Assembly: GCA_963737225.1 (NCBI GenBank)
Contig: CAVTSA010000017.1
Coordinates: 310,001 to 374,000 of the forward strand
DNA: 64,000 nucleotides
Direction of reading: 5' to 3'
Origin: CAVTSA01 sp963737225
GTDB taxonomy: Bacteria; Chloroflexota; Dormibacteria; Dormibacterales; Dormibacteraceae
The position numbers and the translations under genes are program-made. Below the pieces are notes generated by a model that made no database searches, had not been told where the DNA came from, and was given only the letters and a program-made list of their open reading frames with translations. The stretch's first letter is position 1. Each line of letters opens with the position of its first letter. This document shows positions 17,536-26,073 of the stretch, one piece after another.

Positions 17536-18429
17536 TCAGCGGTCGCAGCCGCCCTCGCGATCGGGACGCACGTGCGGAGTTGCCAGGTCTTCGAAACCCT
17601 TCCAACCGTACGGGTCCCGGCCGGCGACCATGACCACGTCGCGGTAGTCGGCCTTGGCCATGTGGACACCCTCCGGCGGCCGCTGCCACGGCAGGAGCGA
17701 GCTCGCGCTCATGTAGTGGAGGGCGAGGGCCCGGCGCAGGCCCCGGCTCTGGGTGTTGGGAAGCGAGCGGTGGAGCAGGTAGCCGTTGAAGAGCAGGGCC
17801 GAGCCGCGCGGGAGCTCGAGCGGCACCGCGTCCTCGTCGCGGTACGGGAAGTCGTAGGCCTCGACGGTGCAGTCGAACCGGAGGTCGTCGTGCTCACGGT
17901 CGGGGTAGATGACGCCCGGACGGTGGGAGCCGGGGATCGCCCACAGGCACCCGTTCTCCACCGTCGCGTCGTCGAGCGCGATCCAGATGGCCGTGAGCGA
18001 GCGGTCCCGGGTGGGGATGAAGAACTCGTCCTGGTGCCACGCCTGACCCGGCTTGCCCTCCGCCTTGATGAAGAGCATCGACTGCATCGCCTTGACGTCG
18101 GGCCCGATGACCCGGGTCAGCGCCTCGACGGCCGCCGGGTGACGCATCACGTCCAGCGTCACCGGCGAGATCTTGTGCGGCATGTGGATGCAGAGATACC
18201 GCCGGAAAACCTGGTCGTCGGTCTCGCCCGGCGCGGCCGGTTCCGCTCCCTCGATCGCTCCCCGCTCCCCGCGGCACACCCGCAGCGCCTCCTCGTTCAC
18301 CATCGCCACCTCGTCCGGGCTCAGCAGGCCGTCAAGGATGGCGTAGCCGCGATCGGAGTACCCGTCGAGGCCGGGGAGGTCGGCTCGCGCGTCGCGGCGA
18401 GTGTCGGGTCGTGTGTCGAGCGATGCCAT
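17536..18429 (-). CDS. Phytanoyl-CoA dioxygenase family Fe(II)/2-oxoglutarate oxygenase
   Basis: 297 residues from ATG. The 2-His-1-Asp iron triad is visible: His-x-Asp in AWHQDEFF and the distal His in LLHRSLPN. The Arg expected to bind 2-oxoglutarate follows in RRALALHYMS. The core matches PhyH proteins, which hydroxylate small organic substrates. The natural substrate cannot be inferred. It is divergent from the molybdoenzyme gene at 18539, with about 110 bases between the starts. A second family member occurs at 28191-28964. Confidence 0.88.
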   Translation of the reverse strand: MASLDTRPDTRRDARADLPGLDGYSDRGYAILDGLLSPDEVAMVNEEALRVCRGERGAIEGAEPAAPGETDDQVFRRYLCIHMPHKISPVTLDVMRHPAAVEALTRVIGPDVKAMQSMLFIKAEGKPGQAWHQDEFFIPTRDRSLTAIWIALDDATVENGCLWAIPGSHRPGVIYPDREHDDLRFDCTVEAYDFPYRDEDAVPLELPRGSALLFNGYLLHRSLPNTQSRGLRRALALHYMSASSLLPWQRPPEGVHMAKADYRDVVMVAGRDPYGWKGFEDLATPHVRPDREGGCDR

Positions 18430-18538
18430 ACCGCACTATCCTGCGCCAGGTCTGGTCTCGAAAGGCATTCCCGGACCCTGGGCTCCGCCCGAGTTGGGAT
18501 CACGTTCCGCTTACACGTCGGACGTACCGTGAGCTGCG

Positions 18539-20035
18539 ATGCCGCGGATCTGGCGAGGTTTGGTGGCGGGCGCCGCGGCCGGCCTGGGAGCGGTCGGCGC
18601 GATGGAGATCGTCGCGGCCGTCCTCAGCAGCAACGCGCTCCCGCAGCTGCTCCAGGGACCGTTCCTGGCACTCCTGCCGGGCCCTGTGTTCGGGTTTCTC
18701 ATCGACTCTCTCCAGCACTGGGGAAAGGTGTTCGAGGAGGTCGGCATCCTGGGGGCGCTGGTCGTCGGCTTCGCGCTCGCGGGCCTGGCGACCGAGATCC
18801 TGGCGGCGCGGGTTCGCTGGTGGCGGCGCTGGGCCGGCCTCGGGGCCGCCGGCGCGCTCTGGGTGATCGTCTCCTTCGTGCTGCTGCCCCTGGTCGGCGC
18901 CGGACCCATCGGGCTCCAGGGAGGGGTCCTGGAGGCGGTCACGATCACCGTTCCGCTGGCGGTGTACGGGCTGGTGCTGCAGGGCCTGCTGGGACCAGCG
19001 GGCAGCGACCCGCAGACCGCGCTCGACCCGGGGCGCCGGCGCCTCCTCGGCTGGGGCGCCGCGCTGCTCGGGGTGGCGGTGATCGCCTTCACCCGGGTGC
19101 CGTCGTGGGCCCAGTCGCTGACCAGCGGGGGCGGCGCCGGCCGGGGCACCATCGGGCCGGCTCTGACGCCGGTCGCGGACTTCTACATCGTCTCCAAGAA
19201 CTTCCAGGACCCGGTGCTGGTGGCGGCCGGCTGGTCGATCCAGATCGGCGGCATGGTCGACAAGCCGACGACGCTGCACCTGAGCGACCTGCGTTCGATG
19301 CCGGCCTCCACGGTGACGCTGACGCAGGAGTGCATCTCCAACGTCGTCGGCGGCAGCCAGATCTCGACCGGGCACTTCACCGGGGTGCCGCTGAGCGCCG
19401 TCCTCGACCTGGTGCGTCCGAAGACCGGAGCGTCGATGCTGGGCTTCACCGCTGCCGACGGCTACACCGAGACGCTCGACCTCGCCACCGCGCTCTCCGA
19501 CACCGAGATCCTGGTCGCCTACGACCTCGACGGCCAGCCGCTCCCGGATGAGCACGGGTACCCGGCGCGGATCCTGATCCCCGCCCACTACGGGATGCGG
19601 AGCCCGAAATGGCTGACCCGCATCAACGTCGGCACCTCCGAGCCCGACGGGTACTGGGAGCAACAGGGCTGGAACCCCTCGGCCCGGATGCAGACGATGT
19701 CCCGCATCGACGCGCCACTCGACGGGGCGGTGCTGCCCGAGGGTTCGGTCACGGTGGGCGGGGTCGCGTTCGCGGCCAACCGCGGGATCCAGGCGGTGCA
19801 GTGGTCGAGCGACGACGGGCAGACGTGGCGTCCGGCGAGCCTGGAGCCACCGCTTTCCCGTCTCACCTGGGTGCTCTGGCACGCCTCCTGGCAGCCTCAG
19901 GCGGGCAGCTACAACCTCGCGGTGCGGGCGAAGGACGGCTCGGGCGAATGGCAGACGCAGGTGATCGCGCCCTCTTTCCCCAGCGGCGCCTCCGGCATCC
20001 ACCGGATCGCGGTGTCGATCGCGTCCGGAAGCTGA
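18539..20035 (+). CDS. Membrane-anchored sulfite-oxidase-like molybdopterin oxidoreductase
   Basis: 498 residues. The N-terminal 190 residues contain about four to five membrane helices. The remainder is an extracytoplasmic sulfite oxidase/YedY-like domain: DKPTTLHLSDLRSMP, TLTQECISNVVGG with Cys265 as the predicted molybdenum ligand, and LPDEHGYPARILIPAHYGMRSPKW. A C-terminal Mo-co dimerisation-like domain starts near VLPEGSVTVGGVAFA. The ATG is preceded by TACCGT eight bases upstream, suggesting a leaderless message. No cytochrome partner is adjacent. Physiological substrate unknown; oxidation or reduction of a sulfur or N-oxide compound is possible. Confidence 0.88.
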   Translation: MPRIWRGLVAGAAAGLGAVGAMEIVAAVLSSNALPQLLQGPFLALLPGPVFGFLIDSLQHWGKVFEEVGILGALVVGFALAGLATEILAARVRWWRRWAGLGAAGALWVIVSFVLLPLVGAGPIGLQGGVLEAVTITVPLAVYGLVLQGLLGPAGSDPQTALDPGRRRLLGWGAALLGVAVIAFTRVPSWAQSLTSGGGAGRGTIGPALTPVADFYIVSKNFQDPVLVAAGWSIQIGGMVDKPTTLHLSDLRSMPASTVTLTQECISNVVGGSQISTGHFTGVPLSAVLDLVRPKTGASMLGFTAADGYTETLDLATALSDTEILVAYDLDGQPLPDEHGYPARILIPAHYGMRSPKWLTRINVGTSEPDGYWEQQGWNPSARMQTMSRIDAPLDGAVLPEGSVTVGGVAFAANRGIQAVQWSSDDGQTWRPASLEPPLSRLTWVLWHASWQPQAGSYNLAVRAKDGSGEWQTQVIAPSFPSGASGIHRIAVSIASGS

Positions 20036-20073
20036 TCCCCCACCCCACCCCTCTCCCCCCGCCCCACACTCCC

Positions 20074-20146
20074 GTTTTCGCGTGAAACCGGCACTATGCG
20101 GGCCTCCATAGGCCCGCTTTCACGCGAAACCGGTGTTATGCGGAGT
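20074..20146. terminator. Paired palindromic element between convergent genes (TTTCGCGTGAAA family)
   Basis: TTTCGCGTGAAACCGG (from 20076) and its inverted partner TTTCACGCGAAACCGG (from 20118) flank a GC-rich hairpin GCGGGCC-TCCATA-GGCCCGC. It lies between the convergent stops at 20035 and 20136. The same sequence family recurs at 62977-63050, also between convergent genes. Likely a bidirectional transcription terminator; no T-tract is present. Confidence 0.7.
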
Positions 20147-20525
20147 GGAGGTAGGCCGATGCCAGCGCTTCCGGGGCGGTCGCCAGCCAGGCGTCGGTGA
20201 GCAGGTCGCGCAGGGTGTCCGGCGCGACCACGTCCAGCTGGACGAGCACCGCCGGGTAGCCGTTGAAGTGCTCGATCGTGAAGACCCCGGCCTGGCCGCT
20301 GCCGAGCACGATCTCCTTCTCCTCCAGGTCCGCGGTGCGCACCCCCAGGATCGGGCCGGAGGGCGGCGTCCGGTCACCGAAGCGGCGCAGGTCGGCCTTG
20401 CTGTAGGGCCGCTCCCAGGCGAAGCTCTTGCCCGCGACCAGCCAGGTCCGGTTGTGGAAGCGCTCGCCGACCGTCACCTCGGGAAGCGCGCGCGCCAGCC
20501 CGTCGACCTCCTCCAGCGTCACCAT
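20136..20525 (-). CDS. MmcQ/YjbR family DNA-binding-fold protein
   Basis: About 129 residues from the ATG reading MVTLEEVDGLARALPEVT; an in-frame start at 20573 adds a leader from the upstream repeat and is unlikely. The MmcQ/YjbR signature is seen in TWLVAGKSFAWERPY and in YPAVLVQLDVV, with the C-terminal LLTDAWLATAPEALA helix. The family adopts a CyaY-like fold, has been proposed to bind DNA, and has no confirmed function. GGAGGGG abuts the start codon. Confidence 0.8.
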   Translation of the reverse strand: MVTLEEVDGLARALPEVTVGERFHNRTWLVAGKSFAWERPYSKADLRRFGDRTPPSGPILGVRTADLEEKEIVLGSGQAGVFTIEHFNGYPAVLVQLDVVAPDTLRDLLTDAWLATAPEALASAYLHSA

Positions 20526-20559
20526 CCCCTCCCACGGTAAAACGCCCGCGCGGTTAGGG

Positions 20560-20625
20560 CAGAGTGCGGACACTCTGGTGCTTTCGGGCGGGGATTAGGG
20601 TCGGAGTGCGGACACTCTGGCAACA
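20560..20625. terminator. Paired AGTGCGGACACT palindromic element after nrdB
   Basis: Two copies of AGAGTGCGGACACTCTGG or GGAGTGCGGACACTCTGG, each a near-perfect palindrome, are separated by about 20 bases and lie just after the nrdB stop (20645, minus strand). The same motif flanks the IS110 element, at about 30994-31020 (degenerate) and 32567-32592. Interpreted as a transcript-end structure of the same kind as the other paired elements. Confidence 0.65.
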
Positions 20626-20644
20626 CCCCCGCGGGCGCGCGCGC

Positions 20645-21640
20645 TCACTCCCAGACCAGCGCCGCCCCCTGCTGGTACTCGGTGACCCGCGTCTCGAAGA
20701 AGTTCTTCTCCTTGGCCAGGTCCGTCGACTGCGACATCCAGGGGAACGGGTTCTCGGTGCCGTAGCGTCGCGGCAGCCCGAGCCGCTCTAGACGCCGGTC
20801 GGCGATGTGTTCCACGTACTGGCCGAAGAGGTGCGCGTTGATGCCGAGCAGACCGTCGGGGCAGGCGTCGAGCGCGTACCGCCGCTCGTACTCCACCGAC
20901 GTCTCCACCAGCCGCACGATCTCGTCCTGGAAGTCCCGCGTCCACACCTCGGGATTCTCCGTGCGGATCGTGGAGATCAGCTCACAGCCGAACGCGAGGT
21001 GGAGGGACTCGTCCCGCATGATGTACTCGAACTGCTCGCCGATCCCGACCATCTTGTTCTGCCGCTTGAGCGCCAGCATCATGGCAAACCCGGCGTAGAA
21101 GAAGATCCCCTCCATCAGGACATAGAAGCCGACCAGGTCGTGCAGGAACCGCTGCACCTGCTCCGGGCCGCGGGTGTCGAAGGCGGGGTCGAAGACGGAC
21201 CTGGTGAGGCCGACCACGAAGTCGTCCTTCTGCTGGATGGAGGGGATCCGCAGGTACATGTTGTAGACGTCGTCGGGGTTCAGCCCGAGGGTGTCGCAGC
21301 AGTAGATGAAGGTGTCGGTGTGGACCGCCTCCTCGAACGCCTGCCGCAGCAGGTACTGGCGCGCCTCGGGATTCGTGACGTGGCGGTACACGGCCAGCAC
21401 GATGTTGTTCGCGGTCAGCGACTCCGCGGTGGAGAAAAACCCCAGGTTCCAGAGAATCAGGCGCCGCTCACCCTCGGAAAGCACGACCGACGACTTCCAC
21501 TGTTCGACGTCCCGCTGCATCGAGATCTCTTCGGGGGTCCAGTTGTTGGCGACCCCCGCTCGATAGAACTCGCGCGCCCAGGGGTAGTGGATCGGGAGGA
21601 TCTTGTTGGGATCCGTCGCCGACGCGTTGATGACCGGCAT
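20645..21640 (-). CDS. nrdB: Ribonucleotide reductase class I small subunit, predicted class Ic (Mn/Fe, no radical Tyr)
   Basis: 331 residues, ferritin-like R2 chain that generates the oxidising centre for NrdA. Metal ligands by motif: Glu73 (STAESL), Glu104 and His107 (FEEAVHTDTF), Glu177 (LMEGIFF), Glu211 and His214 (RDESLH). The residue four after His107, which is the radical Tyr in class Ia/Ib, is Phe111, and the first ligand is Glu rather than Asp. These are the two hallmarks of Chlamydia-type class Ic enzymes, which use a Mn(IV)/Fe(III) cofactor. The start shares one base with the nrdA stop (TAATG), so the subunits are translationally coupled. The metal content is inferred. Confidence 0.93.
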   Translation of the reverse strand: MPVINASATDPNKILPIHYPWAREFYRAGVANNWTPEEISMQRDVEQWKSSVVLSEGERRLILWNLGFFSTAESLTANNIVLAVYRHVTNPEARQYLLRQAFEEAVHTDTFIYCCDTLGLNPDDVYNMYLRIPSIQQKDDFVVGLTRSVFDPAFDTRGPEQVQRFLHDLVGFYVLMEGIFFYAGFAMMLALKRQNKMVGIGEQFEYIMRDESLHLAFGCELISTIRTENPEVWTRDFQDEIVRLVETSVEYERRYALDACPDGLLGINAHLFGQYVEHIADRRLERLGLPRRYGTENPFPWMSQSTDLAKEKNFFETRVTEYQQGAALVWE

Positions 21641-24600
21641 TACTGGCAGGCCTCGCACTCGGGATCGTCGATCCGGCAGACCGAGGCCTCCGGAGCCGGA
21701 GCCTGCCAGACCGCGGCCGGGGCCGGCAGCGGCTGCGGTTTCGGCCGCGTCTGCGTCTGCGGTTCCGCGCCTCGCGCCACCGCCGGTTCCGGACTCGAAA
21801 TCGGGCCGAAGCCGGACCCCCCGGTGGCGAGCGGGGCGGGGGTCGGGGCCAGGGCGGGGGGGGCGGCGGCAGCTCGCGTCACTGCTTCGGCGGGTGCGGC
21901 CGCCGGCTCCGGCGCCGGGGTGCCGACCGCCGGCGCCCCCTCGATCGCCCCGTACTCGCGCTGCTGGGTGAAGCCGTAGCGTCCGGCGTCCAGCGTCGAC
22001 TTCTCGACCTGGGAGGCTGCCAGCGTCCGCAGGTAGTAGGTGGTCTTGAGGCCCATCCGCCAGGCCGCCCGGTAGGTGTCGTCCAGCGTCCGGCCGGTCG
22101 CTCCCCGCAGGAACACGTTGTGCGCCTGGCTCTGGTCGACCCACTTGGCCCGGGCCGCGGTCGCCCGCAGCGCCACCGTCGCGTCGACCTCGAACGCCTC
22201 TTTGTACTTCGCCTTCAGACGGTCCGGCACCTCGGGCAGCGGCTGCACCGAGCCGTCGCAGTACTTGAGCCGCTCCAGCATCTGCGGTCCCCAGAGCCCG
22301 AGCTGCTTCAGATCGCGAACCAGGTGCGCGTTGACGATCGTGAACTCACCCGAGAGATTGGCCTTGACGTAGAGGTTCTTGTAGATCGGCTCGATGCAGG
22401 GGTAGCAGCCGGCGATGTTGGAGATGGTCGCCGTCGGCGCCACCGCCATCGTGTTCGAGTTGCGCATGCCGTGCCGCGCGATCGACTCGCGGACCGGCGT
22501 CCAGTCGAAGGCCGACTCGCGGCCCACCTCGATCGGCAGCCCGCGCTCCTCCTCGAGCAGCGCCACGGTGTCGTACGGCAGCAGGCCCCGGTCCCACTTC
22601 GAGCCCGGGAACGATCCGTAGGACCCGCGCTCGGCCGCCAGTCGCGAAGATCCCCGGATGGCGTGGTACGAGACCAGCTCCATCGTTCGATCGCTGAACC
22701 GGACCGCCTCCTCGGAGTCGTAGGCCAGCTCGAGGTCGAACAGCGCGTCCTGCACGCCCATCACTCCGATCCCGACCGGCCGGTGCCGGAGGTTCGAGTT
22801 CCGCGCCTCCTCGGTGGGATAGAAGTTGAGGTCGACGACGTTGTCCAGGAGCCGCATCGCCAGCTCCACCGTCTCGCCCACCAGCTCCTCGTCGAGCTCC
22901 ACCTTCCCGTCCTCGGTCGACCGCAGGTGCCGCGCCAGGTTCACCGAGCCCAGGTTGCAGACCGCGGTTTCATCGACCGAGGTGTTGAGCGTGATCTCGG
23001 TGCACAGGTTGGACGAGTGCACCACGCCCACGTGGTCCTGCGGCGACCGGATGTTGCTCGGGTCCTTGAACGTGATCCAGGGGTGCCCGGTCTCGAAGAG
23101 CATGGTCAGGGCCCGGCGCCAGAGCTGCTGTGCCGGGATGCGCCGCGCCAGCCGCAGCTCGCCCTGCGCGGCACGGGCCTCGTAGGCCAGGTAGCGCCGC
23201 TCGAACTCACGGCCGTAGACCTCGTGCAGGTCAGGCACCTCGTCCGGGGAGAACAAGGTCCACTCTCCGTTCTCCTCCAGCCGCTTCATGAAGAGGTCCG
23301 GGATCCAGAGTGCGGTGTCCATGTCGTGCGTGCGGCGGCGCTCGTCGCCGGTGTTCCGGCGCAGGTCGCAGAAGTCTTCGACGTCGAGGTGCCAGATCTC
23401 CAGGTAGGCGCAGGTGGCCCCGCGCCGCTTGCCGGAGCGGTTGATGGCCATCGTCACGTCGTTGGCGATCTTGAGGAAGGGGATCACACCCTGGCTCTCG
23501 ACGTGCGTCGAGCGGATGGGCGACCCGGTGGCGCGCACCGCGGTCCAGTCGTTGCCGAGACCGCCCGACCACTTGGAGAGCTGCGCGTTGTCGGCCAGGC
23601 TCTTGAAGATGTGCCCGAGGTCGTCTTTGACCGTCGTCAGGTAGCACGAGGAGAGCTGCGGGTGTGGCGTCCCGGCGTGGAAGAGCGTCGGCGTGGAGGG
23701 CACGTACCGGAGCTGCGACATCAGCTCGTAGAAGCCGATCGCGGTCGCCTCCGGGTCCGTCTCAGCGAGCGCGACCCCCATCGCGACGCGCATCCAGAGC
23801 GCCTGCGGGAGCTCCAGGAGCCGGCCCTCCTCGCGCGCCAGATACCGGTCGGCCAGCGTCTGCACGCCGAGGTACTGGAACAGCTCGTCGCGCTCGGGAT
23901 GCAGCGCGTGCGCCAGCCGGTTGAGGTCGAGGTCAGCGAGCCGGGCGTCGAACACCTGGGCCCGGACCCCGTTCCGGATGCCGAGCACGAAGGCGGCGCG
24001 ATAGGCACCATCCCGATCCGGGATCGTCGCGGAGTCGCCGGTCACCTCCCGGAACAGCCCCTCCAGCTCGAGGCGGGCGGCGAGCCGGCTGTAGGCGGGA
24101 TCGCGCTCGATCAGCGAGGCCGCCGCCATCACCAGCGCGCGGCCCACCTGCTGGGTCGGGATGCCGTCGTGCACGTGCTTGACGGCCTCGTCGACCACCG
24201 TGCCCTGATCGATGTCATGCAGGCCGCGAGCCGCCCGGGTGACGGTGGCTTCCACGCGCCGCACGTTGAAGAGCGCCGCCCGCCCCTCCTCGGTGACCAC
24301 GGTGAGCATGCCGCGCCGCGCCGCGTCGGCCTGCGCCCTCGCCCCCACCTCGCGCTGCTCCCGGTGCTCGGCGCGGTAGAGGATGTACGCCTTGGCGGTC
24401 TCGAAGTGGCCGGCCAGCATCAGGTGTTTCTCGACCACGTCCTGCACGTTCTCGACGTTCGGGTAGAAGTCCAGGAAGCGGCGGTCGATCTCGTCGGTGA
24501 TGCCGTCGACCAGGGCCGTCAGCTGCTCATCGGTCAGCGTCTGGCCGGTCGCCCGCAGCGCCCGGGCGACGGCGGACGCGATGCGGTTCCGGTCGAACGG

Positions 24601-24642
24601 AGCCAGGTCGCCACTCCGCTTGACGATCTTCGACGTGGGCAT
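21640..24642 (-). CDS. nrdA: Ribonucleoside-diphosphate reductase large subunit with two ATP-cone domains
   Basis: 1000 residues. Residues 1-95 form an ATP-cone (KIVKRSGDLAPFDRNRI) and about 105-195 look like a second, degenerate cone. The ten-stranded barrel holds the redox Cys in QLSSCYLTTV, the thiyl-radical Cys in SSNLCTEITLN and its redox partner in AVCNLGSVNL. A long Pro/Ala-rich linker (about 905-975) leads to the C-terminal CEACQ, whose Cys pair re-reduces the active site. It makes dNDPs from NDPs with the NrdB encoded next. Extra ATP-cones and the class Ic-like partner match Chlamydia-type enzymes. Confidence 0.94.
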   Translation of the reverse strand: MPTSKIVKRSGDLAPFDRNRIASAVARALRATGQTLTDEQLTALVDGITDEIDRRFLDFYPNVENVQDVVEKHLMLAGHFETAKAYILYRAEHREQREVGARAQADAARRGMLTVVTEEGRAALFNVRRVEATVTRAARGLHDIDQGTVVDEAVKHVHDGIPTQQVGRALVMAAASLIERDPAYSRLAARLELEGLFREVTGDSATIPDRDGAYRAAFVLGIRNGVRAQVFDARLADLDLNRLAHALHPERDELFQYLGVQTLADRYLAREEGRLLELPQALWMRVAMGVALAETDPEATAIGFYELMSQLRYVPSTPTLFHAGTPHPQLSSCYLTTVKDDLGHIFKSLADNAQLSKWSGGLGNDWTAVRATGSPIRSTHVESQGVIPFLKIANDVTMAINRSGKRRGATCAYLEIWHLDVEDFCDLRRNTGDERRRTHDMDTALWIPDLFMKRLEENGEWTLFSPDEVPDLHEVYGREFERRYLAYEARAAQGELRLARRIPAQQLWRRALTMLFETGHPWITFKDPSNIRSPQDHVGVVHSSNLCTEITLNTSVDETAVCNLGSVNLARHLRSTEDGKVELDEELVGETVELAMRLLDNVVDLNFYPTEEARNSNLRHRPVGIGVMGVQDALFDLELAYDSEEAVRFSDRTMELVSYHAIRGSSRLAAERGSYGSFPGSKWDRGLLPYDTVALLEEERGLPIEVGRESAFDWTPVRESIARHGMRNSNTMAVAPTATISNIAGCYPCIEPIYKNLYVKANLSGEFTIVNAHLVRDLKQLGLWGPQMLERLKYCDGSVQPLPEVPDRLKAKYKEAFEVDATVALRATAARAKWVDQSQAHNVFLRGATGRTLDDTYRAAWRMGLKTTYYLRTLAASQVEKSTLDAGRYGFTQQREYGAIEGAPAVGTPAPEPAAAPAEAVTRAAAAPPALAPTPAPLATGGSGFGPISSPEPAVARGAEPQTQTRPKPQPLPAPAAVWQAPAPEASVCRIDDPECEACQ

Positions 24643-24713
24643 GACGCGGAACTCCTGCCTTCAGGTTTCGGATGTGAGACACCGTCCCGGGATCACCGCA
24701 GCCAGGACGGATT

Positions 24714-24746
24714 ACGACTATATCTTGTGCCCGGCGCTCAGCGCAA
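24714..24746 (-). promoter_or_regulatory. Promoter of nrdAB with an NrdR-box-like overlap
   Basis: On the minus strand TTGCGC (24746-24741) and TATAGT (24722-24717) are separated by 18 bases, a good sigma-70-type promoter about 75 bases before nrdA. The -10 is embedded in GCACAAGATATAGTCG, which matches about 12 of 16 positions of the NrdR box consensus, so repression by NrdR is plausible. Only a very weak second box could be seen upstream; NrdR normally uses two. Confidence 0.5.
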
Positions 24747-24860
24747 CCCCTAGAAGTGGTGCATCTCTGCTTCCATGACCACATCCTCACCAAGCCGCCT
24801 GGGAGGACTAGGGTATTCCTCCAAGGGTCACGAGATCAGGGCTCTGCGCGGGAGGTGGCG

Positions 24861-26024
24861 ATGCGAATCCAGTCGATGACGGTGACCCCGGTGGCCCTGC
24901 CGGATCCCCCTCTGCGCAACTCGGTCGGCGTCCACCAGCCGGTGGCGCTGCGCATCATCGTCGAGCTGCGGAGCGACGAGGGGCTGGTCGGCCTGGGTGA
25001 GGCCCCGGGCGGGAGCGCGCGGCTGGCGGGGCTGCAGGCGGCGGTGCCGGTGGTGGTGGGCCGGGACCCGCACCACTTGGGCACGCTTCAGGAGCTGCTG
25101 CCCGACCCCCGGATCTTCAGCGCCGTCGAGGTCGCCTGCCTCGACCTGACCGCGCAGGCCGCCGGGGTGCCGGTGGTGGACCTGCTCGGCGGCCCGGTGC
25201 GCGATCGGGTTCCGTTCTCCGCCTACCTGTTCTTCAAGGACGCGGGCCACCCGGGCCGGCAGCCCGACCGTTGGGGCGAGGTGCTGACGCCGGAGGCGAT
25301 GGTGGAGGAGGCGCGCACGTTCGTCGAGCGCTGGGGATTCCAGGCGTTGAAGGTCAAGGGCGGCGTGCTCGAGCCGCTGGAGGAGGCGCGCACGATGGCC
25401 CTCCTGCGTGAGGCCTTCCCCGAGGCCCCGCTGCGGCTGGACCCGAACGCGGTGTGGTCGGTGGAGACCTCGCTCGAGGTGGCGCGGATGGTGACGCCGC
25501 TGGACATGGAGTGGCTCGAGGACCCCGCGCTCGGGATCGAGGCCATGGTCCAGGTGCGTGAGGGGACGCGGGTGCCGCTCTCCACCAACATGTGCGTCAC
25601 CACGTTCGCGGACCTGCCGGAGGCGGCGCGGCTGCGGCCGGTGGACGTGATCCTCGCCGATCATCACCTGTGGGGCGGGCTGCGCGACACGGTGCGGCTC
25701 TCCACGTTCTGCCACGACTTCGGCTTCGGGATCGGGATGCACTCCAACAGCCACTACGGGATCTCCCTGGCCGCGATGGTCCACGTCGGCGCGGCGATGC
25801 CTCTCCTCACCGCGGACTGCGACACCCACTACCCCTGGCTGGAGGAGGACATCGTGCGCGGCGAGCCGTTTCACTTCGAGGGCGGCGCCCTGCGCGTTCC
25901 CACCACCCCCGGCCTCGGCGTGACCCTGGACCCCGAGCGGTTCGCCGCCGCCGCCGAGCGCTACCGGCGGATGGGCATCACCGACCGCGACGACCGGGCC
26001 GGCACCGCCACCCCCCGCCCCTAA
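24861..26024 (+). CDS. Enolase-superfamily glucarate dehydratase-like protein
   Basis: 387 residues from the ATG at 24861, preceded by GGGAGGT five bases upstream; an earlier in-frame ATG at 24756 is too far upstream. The capping domain is followed by a barrel with ALKVKGG (Lys-x-Lys acid/base pair), RLDPNAVWS (first metal Asp-x-Asn), EWLEDP (Glu ligand), the third metal region at VDVILADHHLWGG, and GIGMHSNSHYG with the His of the His-Asp dyad. This pattern fits the glucarate/galactarate dehydratase group, which removes water from aldarate sugars. Divergent from nrdA. Exact substrate uncertain. Confidence 0.87.
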   Translation: MRIQSMTVTPVALPDPPLRNSVGVHQPVALRIIVELRSDEGLVGLGEAPGGSARLAGLQAAVPVVVGRDPHHLGTLQELLPDPRIFSAVEVACLDLTAQAAGVPVVDLLGGPVRDRVPFSAYLFFKDAGHPGRQPDRWGEVLTPEAMVEEARTFVERWGFQALKVKGGVLEPLEEARTMALLREAFPEAPLRLDPNAVWSVETSLEVARMVTPLDMEWLEDPALGIEAMVQVREGTRVPLSTNMCVTTFADLPEAARLRPVDVILADHHLWGGLRDTVRLSTFCHDFGFGIGMHSNSHYGISLAAMVHVGAAMPLLTADCDTHYPWLEEDIVRGEPFHFEGGALRVPTTPGLGVTLDPERFAAAAERYRRMGITDRDDRAGTATPRP

Positions 26025-26073
26025 ACCCTCCGGGACTCTGGCGCCGGCGACGCATGCGTGGAGACGGGCGGTC

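Noticed and set aside
15511..19551. Open frame of 1346 codons on the plus strand across the S9 peptidase and PhyH genes
   Set aside because: Composition is Arg/Val/Asp-Gly-rich with no recognisable motif and it is the mirror frame of two clearly conserved minus-strand genes; long antisense frames are expected at this GC content.
22120..24753. Open frame of 877 codons antisense to nrdA
   Set aside because: No domain seen; His/Arg/Val-rich composition typical of the antisense of GC-rich genes.
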